Shown piece by piece: positions 12,990-25,003 of a stretch of 64,000 bases of DNA. Under the pieces are notes generated by a model, which was not told the origin of the DNA, searched no databases, and worked only from the letters and a program-made list of their open reading frames with translations. The stretch covers positions 48,837,163 through 48,901,162 of the forward strand of contig NC_092868.1 in NCBI RefSeq assembly GCF_032062135.1, in the 5' to 3' direction. Within the stretch, counting starts at the first letter, position 1, and the number at the start of each line of letters is the position of its first letter. This DNA comes from Pyxicephalus adspersus (Eukaryota > Chordata > Amphibia > Anura > Pyxicephalidae). The translations under genes were made by a program, and so were the position numbers.

Positions 12990-13545
12990 CAATCTATCTT
13001 CTAGTATTAATAAGAATATATTATTTTGTTCATGGTGATGTGTTTGTGGTCCAAGTCAAGATAGCATCCTAGATTTCCAAACCCCATTGATGCAATGGGC
13101 TTGATTTATTAAAGGTCTCTAAGGCTGGAGAGGATACACTTTCATCAGTGAAGCTGGGTGATCCAGAAAACCTGGAATGGATCTGGTCCAGGATTTAAAA
13201 CATATGCTAACAAATAGCAAAAGACTTAACAAATACATTCCAGGTTTGCTGGATCCCCCAGCTTCACTCATGAAAGTGTATCTTCTCAAGCCTTAAAGCA
13301 CTCCAAGGCCAGATAGACTATCATATGATAACTTGGCTGATCCAGCAAACAAGGACTAGATTTCTTAATCTTGTTTACTAGATTGTTTGCTATAAGTTGT
13401 CAAATGTTTTCAATCTTGGACCATTTCAGGTTTTCTGGATCACCCAAATTCTCCAATGACAGTCTATTGTGATTTCTATCTTGGATAGTGTTAATAAATC
13501 AGGCCAAGCAAGTCATTGTAGCCCCCCTAAGACAGGAAGTGAAAA
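12990..13545 (+). repeat. Paralogous segment, copy B (no hAT insertion)
   Basis: Direct copy, about 1.3 kb from copy A. It lacks the hAT element and holds larger foldback-repeat content. It may be a longer dispersed repeat that normally includes the foldback unit, or a local duplication. The sequence here does not decide between the two. Confidence 0.6.
13096..13504. repeat. Foldback (MITE-like) repeat, double unit
   Basis: The first unit, 13096-13303, runs from 'GGCTTGATTTATTAAAGG' through 'GATACACTTTCATCAGTG' to the complementary 'CACTCATGAAAGTGTATC'. A second, more diverged unit (about 13309-13504) ends 'GTTAATAAATCAGGCC'. Each unit is a long imperfect palindrome built around 'GATCCAGCAAACCTGGAATG'. 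Confidence 0.8.
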
Positions 13546-14689
13546 TAAATTTAAAAACATTCTAAAAAGAAAAAGTAAGCCATAACATCTAAGGACTGCT
13601 ACCTTTTACATTTTGTTATTGGGTTTAAATACCCCTTAATTCAAAGTGCCAGGCAGATATAGAATAAACTGTGCCCTACATTCAATAGCAAATCTTTCAG
13701 TTCATTTTTAGTGTTATTGAACTGTTAGTGAAGTCAGCAATAAGAACTTGTCCAGGTCCTATCCGTGTCAATGAATTTAGATGTAAAAACCACTTCCAGA
13801 AAAGAATAGAGAATTTTGAAAACAAATCACCACAAAAATGTGCAAAATTGTTGTACATCCATTGGGTTATACGTCCAAGTAGAATACCACATTTCATTTT
13901 GAAATTGTTCTAAATTTTTGCCACAATTTTTGAATGGGAATTAAAAGTTTCCAAATCTATGATAACTAGAAATGAAGGCAGAATACACGCGTCTCTGCTC
14001 CTATGAGAATATTTTTTGTTTGTACATGATCAATTCAGCATAACTGATTGTGCTTTTTTGCCTTTTCTCTATTTATACAAGACATTGCAAGATCGTCTCT
14101 TGCCCCACAGGGTTGAGCAAGAGGCATGTTATACTAGAATTATTGCAGGTCACTAATCCAAATCCCGCTACTTATACTTCTACCATTCATAAAATACATT
14201 TAATGATACATTATTAGATATACGGTTGCGATGATTTGTGTGTACCTGTTATATTTCCCCAGGGTTTAGCTTTAAAGTTAAGGCTTGGTAATTAGCAATT
14301 ACTTTTTAGCACTGTTGCTGTTCAAGTTCATGCGAACTAAGAATTTACCCTGACCATGCTGGTGTTCACCGATGCTTCCTCGTAATACCCAAGTGCACAT
14401 GTTTCCTGCCAGGGGACTTTGGTGCCACCAGCCACCTAATCCGACACCTGTTTTACTTGGTGTATTCCCCTCTTCAGCCCCATAATAGGCTATAGCACAC
14501 TTCAGCCACCATTTCAGTGTATGATCTTCTCTGTTGGTTGGGGTCATATTGTTGCTAACATAAAAGTACTTTCGAAATTGAAGTGCCAGTATTGCAGTCT
14601 TCCTGCATTGCTCTGAGAATTAGAAGTTGTATTGAGACTGGGTAGGTGAAAGAAGGGATGTGTGTGGCATTAAGGGCTTTTAAAGGAAG
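13546..14689. other. No gene recognised; spacer
   Basis: AT-rich, with frames under 85 codons. About 14330-14550 holds a slightly more GC-rich stretch without a recognisable product. Confidence 0.5.
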
Positions 14690-15060
14690 TAAACTAAAAA
14701 CAAAAAAAATGACACTTACCTTTAATCCCACAGGTCCCTTGATCGCGCTGGTTCTTCCTATGATACGGTCCCACGTCATCCTGGAATTCCTCTTGGTCCT
14801 GTCGGGTGACGTAGCTGCTGTGAAGTGGGAGAAAAAAGAGAGAGCTGATCTCACTGCACATGCATGAGATGGGCATCTCTTTCCCCCAGGAGGAAAATGT
14901 CCCTTTTGCGTATCCCCAAGATCTCAAGAATGCTCAGAAGGAGCAGCCAGAGCCTCCAAGAATGCTTGTGATGTAGGTATCCCAGGAGGCTCTGAGTTCC
15001 CATTAAGTCTTGATCGCCAAAGTTAAGTACATAACTGTTAATATCCATTTTAGAACTAAA
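14690..15060 (-). repeat. Dispersed repeat family A ('GCATGCGCAGTGAGATC'), minus copy
   Basis: Reverse complement of the unit seen at 21298-21672 and 38500-38830. Landmarks are a 'CCTGGGATACCTACATCAC' segment, 'CATGCATGTGCAGTGAGATC', a 'GTCACCCG' segment and an end leading to 'GTTTAG/TTCCTTT'. Terminal 'GTTTAGTTCCGCTTTAA'-like sequence in related copies suggests a short inverted-repeat DNA element. No coding capacity. Confidence 0.7.
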
Positions 15061-15119
15061 AAAGCATACCTAAATTTCACTTTCACAAAAGTGTAGAAAA
15101 TCTTTTTTTTAATGTAGGA

Positions 15120-16107
15120 ATGTAGGGTGATGTAGGAAGAAGAACTAGGAAGAAAAGGAAAAGATGGCGGCTCCCGGAGCACTGGCTCGGGGACGGATGT
15201 GGGGACTATGCAGGACCCGATGGAAGAGACCTCCGGATTGTAAGGAACTTACCTTTCCAGTGAGCCCGCGGCGTCCCTGGGGATCACAGCCGCAAAAGGA
15301 GATGCCACTGCAGCAGGCAGCATGGCCGAGGCTGCTGCCCTGCTCGCAGCGTGTCGCTCCCTGCAGGCAGAGGGATCCGTTTTAGCCGAACTACAGTTCA
15401 GCCAGGCGGCATCCCCAGCATCCCTATGGACGTGATTAGAGAAAGTCCTGTTCTCAGCAGTCCTGTGGATGTGCAAAGTAGGGCACATCCCAGGGGTGCT
15501 GTGGGAAGAGGTGCACACGCTACCACGCGTGCCTCTTTTACCCCCCAGGACGAGGCACTCGGCTGCCTCGCCACGGGGCGGGACATAGTTTGAATTCCCT
15601 GCGGCCAATCGGGATTCAGTTATCCTCCAATCAAATAGTGCCAGGTGGCGCAAAGTCATTGGGCACTCTGGCCATTTAAGGAGAACCTGTCCTGAACACC
15701 ATTGCCTGCTATAAGCCTCTGTGAGTACAATGTGCTTGGGTGCGTTCTCTGTGTTGGTTCGTATTAACCTGTTGTGTCATTACCAATAGCAACCCGGTCT
15801 GATACCTGATTCTGCCTGAACTCCGCCTGTCCTGACCTTGGATTGTTTATGACTACTCTTGCCTGCTGCCTGCCCTGACCTCGGATTGTTCCTGACCTGC
15901 CTTTGCCTTACCCTCCTGTACCACACTTATCAGACTGATCATCTGTGATTAACCCTTGCCTTGTTTTATGACTACAAATAAAGCTTGACAGAAGGTTTCT
16001 TGGAGTTGGCTGTGGTTCGTGTGCCCAGCCGCATTACACGGATGGATCGGACTGCCCTGCGGGATTGAAGGTAAGTGTGTTTTTTTTGTTATAGACGCTT
16101 TTCAGAT
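15120..16107 (+). repeat. Family A repeat, plus copy split by the solo LTR
   Basis: The left part (15120-15238) has 'GAAGATGGCGG'-type sequence and the right part (16039-16107) has 'GGATGGATCGG...GCGGGATTGAAGGTAAGTGTG', ending 'TTAGTTCCTCTTTAA'. The two are contiguous in the uninterrupted copy near 21528-21672, confirming that the LTR inserted into an existing family A element. Facing the minus copy at 14690-15060, it forms a divergent pair. Confidence 0.7.
15239..16038 (+). mobile_element. Solo LTR of an LTR retrotransposon (800 bp)
   Basis: Begins TGTAAGG and ends CATTACA, flanked by the perfect 5-bp duplication CGGAT (15234-15238 and 16039-16043). The LTR is GC-rich compared with its surroundings. 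It has a CCAATC box near 15604, a 'CCATTTAAGG' TATA-like motif near 15671, pyrimidine-rich 'CCTGACCT' runs and a poly(A) signal AATAAA at 15977-15982. The 5-bp duplication and TG...CA ends fit a Ty3/gypsy-type element. No internal coding region remains, so this is the product of LTR-LTR recombination. Open frames inside it (for example 15249-15659, minus) are chance ORFs. Confidence 0.9.
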
Positions 16108-17267
16108 TAGTTCCTCTTTAACTCTTAATTTTGTGGCAGAATTTAGGGACCCTAGAAAACTATGAAGTAAAATGTAAGTAACTATATAAAATGAAAGGAT
16201 TTACATCATTAATATACTGCCCTCCCAGCCGCACAAAATGAGACATTTGGTGGTCCTCCCATGCCATTTTTGTACATTTGTCTGCTGTAGACACTCTCCC
16301 GGGATCATAATAAAATCACAAAAATTTCTTCCTTATTGACTTCAACGATGGTCGATTCAGATCTGGTCAGAGCCCAAAACAGGGGCATACCATAAGACGA
16401 ACAAGTCTACAACCCAACAGAGACATGTTTGAGCAATGTTCCTTTTTAACGTTGGAACCTTCATGTTTTCGTGGCACTAAAAGCACATGCAATAAATGTT
16501 ATTTGTTCTATTTAATTTATACGCTGACATTTCTAGCAACAAAGTCCAGGTGTCAGGCTAAATTTTAAAATCCAAAAACTAACATTCTGCTGCAAATATC
16601 CTCCAGCGATGAATTCCTCTGATCTGGCAGACATGAAATCCTTTAGATCAATTCCCTTAGTACATAGACTGCCCACATCTCCTGAGTGATTCCCGAGTTT
16701 TTTATCTTTGAAAAACGCATTTCGGTTTATTGATGAAATACATCAGTGAGTTCTCACATGTCACCAGCTTGCAAGTCCTCACAAATAAAAAAATGTGATT
16801 AGACATTTACAGAGGCCCTAACATCATACAGGAGGTCAGATAGACTCAGGCGGCAGAAGAGGTTTTGACATAAACCCTGCAATGTTTTTGATGAATGAAC
16901 CTGACCGCGTGTCCATAAAATGCAGCAAAATCCTCCAGGCTTTTTTCATTCCATAGAGGAATCAGTTGGAGGACCGCTTTCTCAAAGCTTCAATCATTGA
17001 CCTACTGTATGCCAAGCTTCAGTTAAAACATGTAACATTATGTCTAGAAAAAAAATCTCAGTCTTTAAAATCCAGGCTTCATCAAGCAAGGCATTCTGGA
17101 TTTTTTTTTAAAGTGGAACTATGATCCAAAATTACATTCTGTACATGATGCAGCCAGGCACTTTCATTGTGTTTTTCACCACTATATCACTGTTTTAAGA
17201 CCTGATAAACCTGACAAAAGTTGCATGGAGTCACATACTTCCCATTCTTAGACGCACTGGGTATTAG
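16108..17267. other. No gene recognised; spacer
   Basis: Contains 'TTTAAAGTGGAACTATGATC' near 17110, possibly a lone family A/C terminus. The rest appears unique. Confidence 0.5.
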
Positions 17268-17578
17268 GCTACGTACACACGTCAGATGATTCTCGTCCGA
17301 TTATTGCTTCAGGACTAGTATTGGACGAGAATCTGACGTGTGTATATTGCTTGTCTGACGTCGTTCATGGATTGGTCCTGGCGGATGCATGATATTTGGA
17401 TGACTGCAATACAAGTGAAGGGGAGAGAGCAGCGGGGTGCCGCTCATTCCACCCCCTCCTTTGCAGAATGGCGCTGTATGTACAGCACTCGTTTATGCAT
17501 CTTTCAGTCTTTTGTTGATGGAAAGTATTGTGAAAGATCCTTTCCAACGACATAAAGCTAATGTGTGCACGGAGCATT
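17268..17578 (+). repeat. Dispersed repeat family B ('GTACACACGTCAGATGATTC')
   Basis: Starts 'GGCTACGTACACACG' and ends near 'AATGTGTGCACGGAGCA'. A short inner palindrome pairs 'CACGTCAGATGATTCTCGTC' with 'GACGAGAATCTGACGTG'. The middle has 'AAGTGAAGGGGAGAGAG.AG'. Five copies of the family are in this window. Probably a non-autonomous DNA transposon. Confidence 0.8.
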
Positions 17579-19469
17579 ACTCTTAACACCAAATGACCAA
17601 ATGGAGCAGCAGGAAAGCAAAGGGATAAATAGCCCATGCTGCTGCTTACAAAAAGCATGTCCTGCATGTTCACAGGTTTGCTTTTAGGTGTTTTTTAGTG
17701 CTTAATGGTAAATTTTTTTTAGATCAACTATAACTAACGTAATAAATATTATATATAGTATGCACCATATTGCTGCACCATTCTGGCACTGTGCCCTGCA
17801 GACTCACCTCTCTGCGATCCAGTAGCAGTTCTCTTCCAAGCTGAATGACAATCAGTTTCATTCGGCACACTTCCTGTTGGCCAGGCCGTCATGAACACAC
17901 ACCTGGGAGCGGTGTTATAAGGCCACCCTGGACTTGCAGAAGAAAGCTACAGGGAATGGTGAGACATCTTACTTCTCAGCAACATGCTGAGCCACTTAAC
18001 CTTAAAGAAGGACAATCCATGATGGACAATATATGTTAAAAATTGAGCTTACAGGGGAAGAATATGGATGGGTTGGGAGGATTCTGACATTGGAACAGAG
18101 TTTTAAACATAAAAACTTTTCAATACAGCAATTATTTCGTATTCAGTGCTTTGTTGATCTCTAGCAAAGTAAATACTACAAACAACTTTCCCTGTTCCCC
18201 ATCAAGTGCCCTGCGGGCGACAATGGCATCAGGCCAGCTCATTTTGCCCATAAAGAAATCAAAAAAAATTACTGCTATTAATTCTAATAACTCCTCCACC
18301 TTGTTCTTTCAGAATGAGAGGCTGTCAGTCTCTGAAATACCCTGCCTGCTTTTATTCAGTGGCAAAAGCTTGTCATGTTTTGATTCAAAGGACAGCGTCA
18401 CAGACTCAGACACTAACTACCAAATTCCCTGTCTCGCTCAGCAGGCTGCGGGTCCATATTCATCCAAATGTCACACTCTAGCTATTAAAGTTTAACAAAT
18501 TCGCTTTTGCAGGACTTTTGTTTTCTGAGACACAATGGGATAAAAATCTTCATGCGGGGAAAGTGTCACAATTATATACTTGAAAAGCATGGCTTCTCCG
18601 CCAGTCAGGCCAGTGTGGGGCAAATGAGATTTAAAGGGCAACTATTGTGTATTTTTATTTAGAACTCAGTTACTATTTCACATGTTGAGTGTTTAGTGCC
18701 TTATTAGTGCCTTTGCATTGGAATTGCTTCCGCTACTGGCCATCTGTATTAATTTAATTCATGAATATGAATATGGCTAGCATCCCTGGTTGAGGCAGAA
18801 CACCAGCTACAAATAACATAATGCAATTGATTAAACAGCTTTTGATGCAATATTGCCCACTGCACATTTTTGGACCCCAAGTACATTATTCTGATGACCA
18901 GCATCATTCAACCCTTCTTTATCAGAGCCCAAGTCTTCCTCGATCCATCCTAACCTTTGAATGGACAGTAAAAGGAGATGCAGTACAGTGATAAGCTCAC
19001 CACTATATTACAGTTAATCATTAACACATGAACTAATTGGCAACTCATATTGCTTCGTCCTTTCATACTCTAATTCTGCTATACATTGATAGAGATAGAC
19101 TGATATCGAGGTACATTCAGGTACATGCACGTTTAAAAGAACCATCAGAAAACCATAAGACCTGCATTCATTTATGTATTTTGCATGCCTCGAGTTCAGC
19201 TTATAAGAAAATAGAAACCCTATCACTTGCATCTCATATGTTCTTTAACAGGTTAATATAGTTTTTGTGTCTTTTTTTAACTTTTAATAAAGTAGCACCT
19301 GGCATTAAGGACTTTGTTCTGGTTTCTGCATTGCATGGGGTTCTAATGGAGAATGCCTGGCCATTTAAACACATACATACACAGACATGATCCACTGCCG
19401 CCACCACCAGGAAATGCACTCTGGGAAATTCCATGCAGCCATGTTATACATTTGGTTCCCTGGCTGCCT
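17579..19469. other. No gene recognised; includes an unassigned open frame at 18151-18495
   Basis: The 114-codon plus-strand frame at 18151-18495 lies in repeat-free sequence, but it has no recognisable motif, starts after an AT-rich stretch, and has poly-Lys/Asn runs from A-rich DNA. I treat it as non-coding. A nearby 17840-17990 stretch is more GC-rich and unassigned. Confidence 0.45.
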
Positions 19470-19830
19470 CTAAAAAGCGTAGATATACTTACCTTGGAAA
19501 AAACAAAAGTCTCCTCTGCTATGAAATTAATGTATCTGCCCGTTTGTAAACATTTAATTCACAGCTCAGTATACTATGGGGGGTATCCTAGCATCCCCTT
19601 GGGTTATTGGGAATAATTTACCTCCATTGAGCATGCACGGGAGTTACATTATTTTGTCCTGGCCAATCGAGATGAATGAAAATTGGAAACCTGGAAAAAG
19701 GTAGCACCAACAATGGAGCAAGGACAAAATGCAAACAAGCAGGTATGTTTATTTTATTGCAGAAAGAACATTGACTGTCCCTTTCTAAAGGCCATGCCTG
19801 GTTGCAAAGTTGTATGCTTAGTTCCATTTT
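19470..19830 (-). repeat. Dispersed repeat family C
   Basis: Shares with other family C copies a 'CCTGGCCAATCGAGATG' segment, 'GCATGCACGGGAGTTACAT' and a terminal 'ATTGCAGAAAGAACATTGAC'. Copies are at 25208-25465, 26755-27150, 37258-37440 and 40926-41067. Confidence 0.55.
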
Positions 19831-21297
19831 AATACATTAGAATGCTAACCTAGATCAAAATGCAAATAGTCAAAGCAAGCTCCTGAATTCGAAATGGAGC
19901 AGAATACCCAGGTATTATTTTAATACAAGCTGTAAAGGTACAAATATCAACAATGGCTCTTAACATTAAAATAACGTATTAAAGCTTTGATATTATCTTA
20001 GTAATTAGTTTAAGATTTTAGAATTCAAATACTGACTTTGAGCAAAAAAGGCCAACACTTACATACCATTGCTTCTTTTGTTGTACATTTGGAAACAGCC
20101 AGTGGAGAAGATTATGAACGTATTGATCTATTTGCATGCTCAGGGATTGGAAAGGTTCACGTAAACAACAGGTTATATCATTTTAAAACAATATCATGTC
20201 TTGATACTGTGAAAATGCTTTATAACAAAGAAACGTCCCAAGGCTGACTACAAATAAGATGAAAGTTCCTTCAGGATTCCTTTGATAGTTTAGAAAGAGA
20301 CTAGCACCCCAGGTGGCTTCCTAATTTAAGAGGATCAGTGCAAGAAAATCTGAAGACGGATAATCCACATTGAATCAAAATGGTCACAATGTAGAGAGGT
20401 GATATCTATGGGATATTGAGTCTATGCGTCATGGAGGTTTTCTAAAGGTGAGGAATGGTGCACTCGGTGGCAATGTCAGAAAGTAATGTTTATCAGATTT
20501 AAAAGTCACTGCTGCTGCAACTAGATAATTCCCGTAGAGCTTAGAGTTTCTTGGGAAATTGAAGGTGGAGGTCAGCACATTGTTAGAGGCACTGTAATCC
20601 TACCTAAGCGTGTGCAATCAAATCACACAGTTACAATGTCACAAAAAATACCTTGCATTTGGCTGGAGAGAGATAAGACGTCACGCTATTTAAAGACTGA
20701 AGGTGAACAAAAGCATTACTGTCGCTTCCTACTCATCCTCTTTGTAAATTCAGTACATTAACTGGATAACTGGAAGTGTAATGTTGTTTGTCGTAAAAAT
20801 ATATCACAGAACAATAATGCAAAAAAAGGCAACTCCAGCTTGATAATTCAGCTGTCATTTTGAAACTCATTTCTGTAGAGCAGAGTTAACTGGAGCTATC
20901 TGCCAGTCCAATATAGGCTTCCTTGGCCACAAGCTGCAGTTGATGTCCTCAGTAGCTCAATGTGGCCAAAGGTTGTCTTAAACAACCCTTTAAAAGGACA
21001 ATGCTGAACCTACTGGTCAGCTGTTGCACAAGCCATTGGAGGTTGGCTACCTACCCAAACCTACCCAATCTACAGAATGATTTGTGTAGGACCAAGATGC
21101 TCAACCATATCACTTCTAGGACCTCACATGTGTTGGACATGGAGGGACTGAGACTGTAAAATTATCTCACCTAGAATGACTGCTGACAAAGTCAAATGAG
21201 GTGTTGCCTGACCTTCCCTGCATTTAGGATAAAGCTGACCTATACTCAAAATTTTTACTTTACTCTTTTATAAAATATAAAAATTCTAATTAAAAAC
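19831..21297. other. No gene recognised; spacer
   Basis: Unique-looking AT-rich sequence, with the longest frame 69 codons. Nothing matches a known exon or RNA gene. Confidence 0.5.
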
Positions 21298-21672
21298 ATG
21301 GGAGCACAGAGCCTCACAGGATATAAATCTCATGCATCCCTGGAGGCTCTTGGCTGCTCCGTCTGCACATGCCTGATCTCAATCTCAGAAGAAGTCCTTT
21401 CTTTAATAGGAGAAAAAGAATTGCTGATCCCATGCATGCGCAGTGAGGTCGGCAATCTTTTTCCCCATCTACATAAGCCGATCTCGTGAGATCGGGTGAA
21501 ATACGGAGAAGAACCTGGAAGAAGGGCAAAGAAGATGGCGGCACCCGGCTGAAGAAGGATACTGGAAAGACATGGGACCCAAACGAAGAAACCTTCCAAT
21601 GGATGGATGGATCTCCGGGATTAAATGTGTGTGTGTTTTTTATATTTTGCGTTTAGTTTCGCTTTAATTGGT
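21298..21672 (+). repeat. Family A repeat, plus copy
   Basis: Contains 'GCATGCGCAGTGAGGTCGG', 'AAGAAGATGGCGGCACCCGG' and the terminal 'GTTTAGTTTCGCTTTAA'. It is followed directly by a SINE tail, as if it had inserted into the SINE. Confidence 0.7.
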
Positions 21673-21832
21673 TCCTCTCCAAATTGACCCTAAACTGTAT
21701 TAAAGACATATGACTATGGTAGTGACATTGGATTGTGAGCCCCTTTGAGGGACAGCTAGTGATAGGACTAAAGCCCTGTGGAATATATTGGCACTATATA
21801 AATACTAGTCAACAATAATAATAATATAATGA
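21673..21832 (+). repeat. SINE tail fragment
   Basis: Matches the tail of the SINE at 29800-30128 in reverse: 'AAATTGACCCTAAACTG', 'GACATATGACTATGGTAG', 'GATTGTGAGCCCCTTTGAGG', 'TTGGCACTATATAAATAC' and an (ATA)n end. The tRNA-like head is absent here. Confidence 0.75.
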
Positions 21833-24147
21833 TCAAGTACATGTTCTGCAGAGCAGCGCTCTTTGGTGAAAACGTCATCTCTATTGCTGCATGTAATTAT
21901 TTTATCAACAATTAACACTAGCATGTACTATTTGGGAAAGAATTTGGAATGTTCAAAATGAAAAATGACTTTACATCTGCACAGGAGAAAGGAGAGACAT
22001 TTCCACGTTTTCCCAACTATAAAGAGACCTTGGACTTTTCTCAACATCCTCTGTATCCCCCTTTTCCATATTAATTTCTTGCTATAAGCTTTCAAAGGAG
22101 ACCAGAGAGGAGAATACACAATTGGAGACTTGGTGCCAACCAGAGGGAGCAGCCAACTCATCTCTGGGTACACTAGACACTGGCAGTAAGTACTATTACA
22201 GTAAATATAGTCTCCAGGTCAAGTATCAGTTATGCAGTGTGCCTGAATTGATACCCATAGTTGTTAAGCCCCAATAAAAAAAATAAAAATGTGACAACAT
22301 GCTAGACAGAGTTAAACCCATTGGCTCTTTTTCAGCAGATGTAGTTTGCCTATCTCCTATGACAATCATAATTCACAAGCTTCTTCAGTTAAACTGCATC
22401 AGTTGCTTTCATTCTATAATTTGCATTTGCCATATATAATATATTCATGAATTTTTATCGGCTAAATAATTTGTAAATTATCATACGTACCCAGTCACCC
22501 CTGCAGTGCTATAAGGCTGCACATCAAAAAACAGTTTAAAACATTACGTTGCCTTCACTTCTACAGGCTCAGTGCTGCTTCACTGCATTTTGTTTGTTTC
22601 ATGTTCTACAAGTGAATATCACTCTGTTGGTGACACCAATCTATCCATTCACTTCCACCCAATCAAGTGCCATTCACATTTCTATATGAACTACAGAGTC
22701 TGACTCTGAAACCACCTCTTAGGGCCCCTTATGGTCACACATTGATGAGTGCAAATACAAAAATTATTATTTTTTTAATTTCAGAGAAGTAGGGAGGTCA
22801 CTGGAGAACAATGTCATTGTAGCACAAAGGGTGACTGGAGCACAGAAGTAAATGGGGAACAGTATCACTGAGGAAAAGGGCCAGTGGAACACAAAAGTTC
22901 ACTGAAGCATGGGATCATTGGAGCACAAAGATTCTAGTAACAATGGTAAGACTCTATTGGATAAAAAGCTGAGGATGCAGACAGTGGCCACACCTCGGTG
23001 AATTTTTGCTCAAATTGCAGAAAAATGGCTAGCACAAAGCTATGAAACATCTTTCACAAGCAAGTTCAAATGTTAAAAAAGTGCAATCTGATATACCACA
23101 ATCAGGTTAAATGAAAACTTTCATAGACACAAGCAAAAGGAATTTATGGTTTTGCCCCGTGTGAACACAACACAATATCAATTTAAGGGTGAATAAATGA
23201 GCTAGTTAAATATATTTTCTTTTATATGTTCTCCCTCCTGTTCTTCATCCTCCTTTCTCCCCCTCCTTTCTCTGACTATTTCTCTCTATATACAATTCCA
23301 ACTTAATTATAACTCCAGGTCAGCTTTTCCTGTTAAACACTGTTGTAACAAATTAACTGTCTGAGTTTAGTTAATTCTAGCAGCGAGCAGCTATAGTTTC
23401 TTGTCAATAGATTCATGACATTTTCTTGCAGGCCTCATTTTTACAAGGTGACCCCACTACTTGATGAAAAAAAATCCATCGCTGGGACTATTCTGACACA
23501 TCTGGAACATCGCTAATTTACATTTCCTGTGCCCTTTATTGACGTATCAACATTAACCTACTTTCACAATGGCCGCCTGCCCAGCATTCCTTGCGGGGAA
23601 CACTACGCAGAGGGACTTGGTTTTTTTTTTTAGCAGCACCTAATGTTGAGTTTGAAATATCAGACAACAAACTGTTTTATATTTCATTGTGAAATCGTGA
23701 TGGTAAGATGTAATTGTAAGTGCTTAGAAAAAGAGTGACTGCAAAATTAAAATGTTATATCAGATGTAAGCCAGAGTGAAAATGGCCAGATTGGGTGACA
23801 ATTGTTATGGTAATGGACCACAGCAGACCCTGTGCTTGGTTTTCCTTCCCTTGGGACCTTATCTGGCCAATTGTAAAAAAAGAAATATTGGTTATAGTAG
23901 CCAATTACCAAGATCCAGCATTGTAGGACGGTTAGGGGAGTGGGGACTCATTAGATCAGTGTAATCTCTGATCGTTGGGAGCATTCCCAAAGCATGTTAT
24001 GCACACTACTGATAAAAATGGAGTGGCGGAGAACAAATGATAGGTGGTTACACTATTTTGTCAAAGCTTTGACTGAGCCTCTGTACAAAGCTAGCTCAAT
24101 AAAGACAAGACCTAGCATCATTTCACCCACTTTGTGTAAGCCTATAC
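21833..24147. other. No gene recognised; spacer with minisatellite
   Basis: Apart from the array at 22790-22945 and a CT-rich run near 23225-23285, no structure is recognised. The first 250 bases and 23440-23740 appear unique. Confidence 0.5.
22790..22945 (+). repeat. Degenerate minisatellite-like array
   Basis: Variants of 'CACTGGAGCACAAAGG' recur about seven times with irregular spacing ('TCACTGGAGAACAATG', 'GACTGGAGCACAGAAG', 'CAGTGGAACACAAAAG', 'CATTGGAGCACAAAGA'). Confidence 0.55.
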
Positions 24148-25003
24148 CAATGTTTCTCAACCAGGGTTTCTCCAGAGGTTGCTAGGGGTTCCTTCTTGAG
24201 AAATGGGCAATTTGTGCTTCGCAGGTCAGTGTAAGTGAAACCAATGAACTTTTGGCAATCTATAAGGGTCGCATTCGGCCAGTAAAGAATAGGGCATTCT
24301 TCCCAGTGACCTCCATACCAATGTACTGTAAATATAGTAATATAGTAATTAGCAGAGGTTGGAACTCAAGTCGCGCGACTTGGACACAAGTCTGACTTAA
24401 GTCACCTAATGAACTACTTGCAACTCGACTTTGGGTTTTCCCCAGCGACATGTAAGTGGACTTGTGACTTGCTTTCTCTGCTGATAGCTGCAGGGGACAG
24501 GGAGGAAGGCAATGAGGCTTCTGTTACACATCCCCTCCCCCCCCTTCAGTTGTCAGAGGAGAAAACTTAGAATGCAAGAACGGAGGGGAGGAAGGCAATG
24601 AGTTTTCTGTAACATAACACCGCCTTCATCCCTGCCTTTCTTGCATTCTAAGATTTCAAAGGCTGTGTAACAAAAACCTCACTGCCTTCCGCCCTTCCCC
24701 CTTCAGCTGTCAGAGGAGAAATCTGTAGACTTAAAATGTGATCCTGTGCTCAAGAACAGGATCATAGCTCTGTTTCTATATATGGACAAATAGGGATAAG
24801 TAAATTGATTTGACTTGGGACTCAACTTGGAAGTATTCTTGGTGACTCGAGACTTGACTTGGGACTTGATGTCAATGACTTGGAACTCGACTTGGACTTG
24901 AAGGGTGACGACTTAGTCCAACCTCTGGTAATAAGTGGGTCTCCTGATGACCTGTAGGTTTTTTCAATGGTTCAGCCATGTTAAATAGGTCATGAAACAC
25001 TGG
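24148..25003. mobile_element. hAT-type element, host of a nested insertion
   Basis: The left end reads 'CAATGTTTCTCAACCAGGG' and the right end 'CATGAAACACTG', an inverted pair typical of 'CAGTGTTTCTCAACC' elements. The inner 24353-24927 is a later insertion. Flanking 8-mers (GCCTATAC and GCCGAGAT) agree only partly, so the target duplication is doubtful. Confidence 0.6.
24353..24927. mobile_element. hAT-type element nested in another (575 bp)
   Basis: Starts CAGAGGTTGGAACTCAAGTC and ends GACTTAGTCCAACCTCTG. It is flanked by GTAATTAG (24345-24352) and GTAATAAG (24928-24935), an 8-bp duplication with one mismatch. The inside has partly palindromic 'TTCAGCTGTCAGAGGAGAAA' blocks and many 'GACTTG' motifs. 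A second copy is at 35298-35765. Confidence 0.85.

Noticed and set aside
15249..15659. 136-codon minus-strand open frame and several overlapping plus frames
   Set aside because: They lie inside the solo LTR, whose GC-rich sequence gives long chance frames. The translation matches no known family.
18151..18495. 114-codon plus-strand open frame in unique sequence
   Set aside because: No motif, Kozak context, splice sites or homology that I can recognise. Kept only as a note in the spacer entry.
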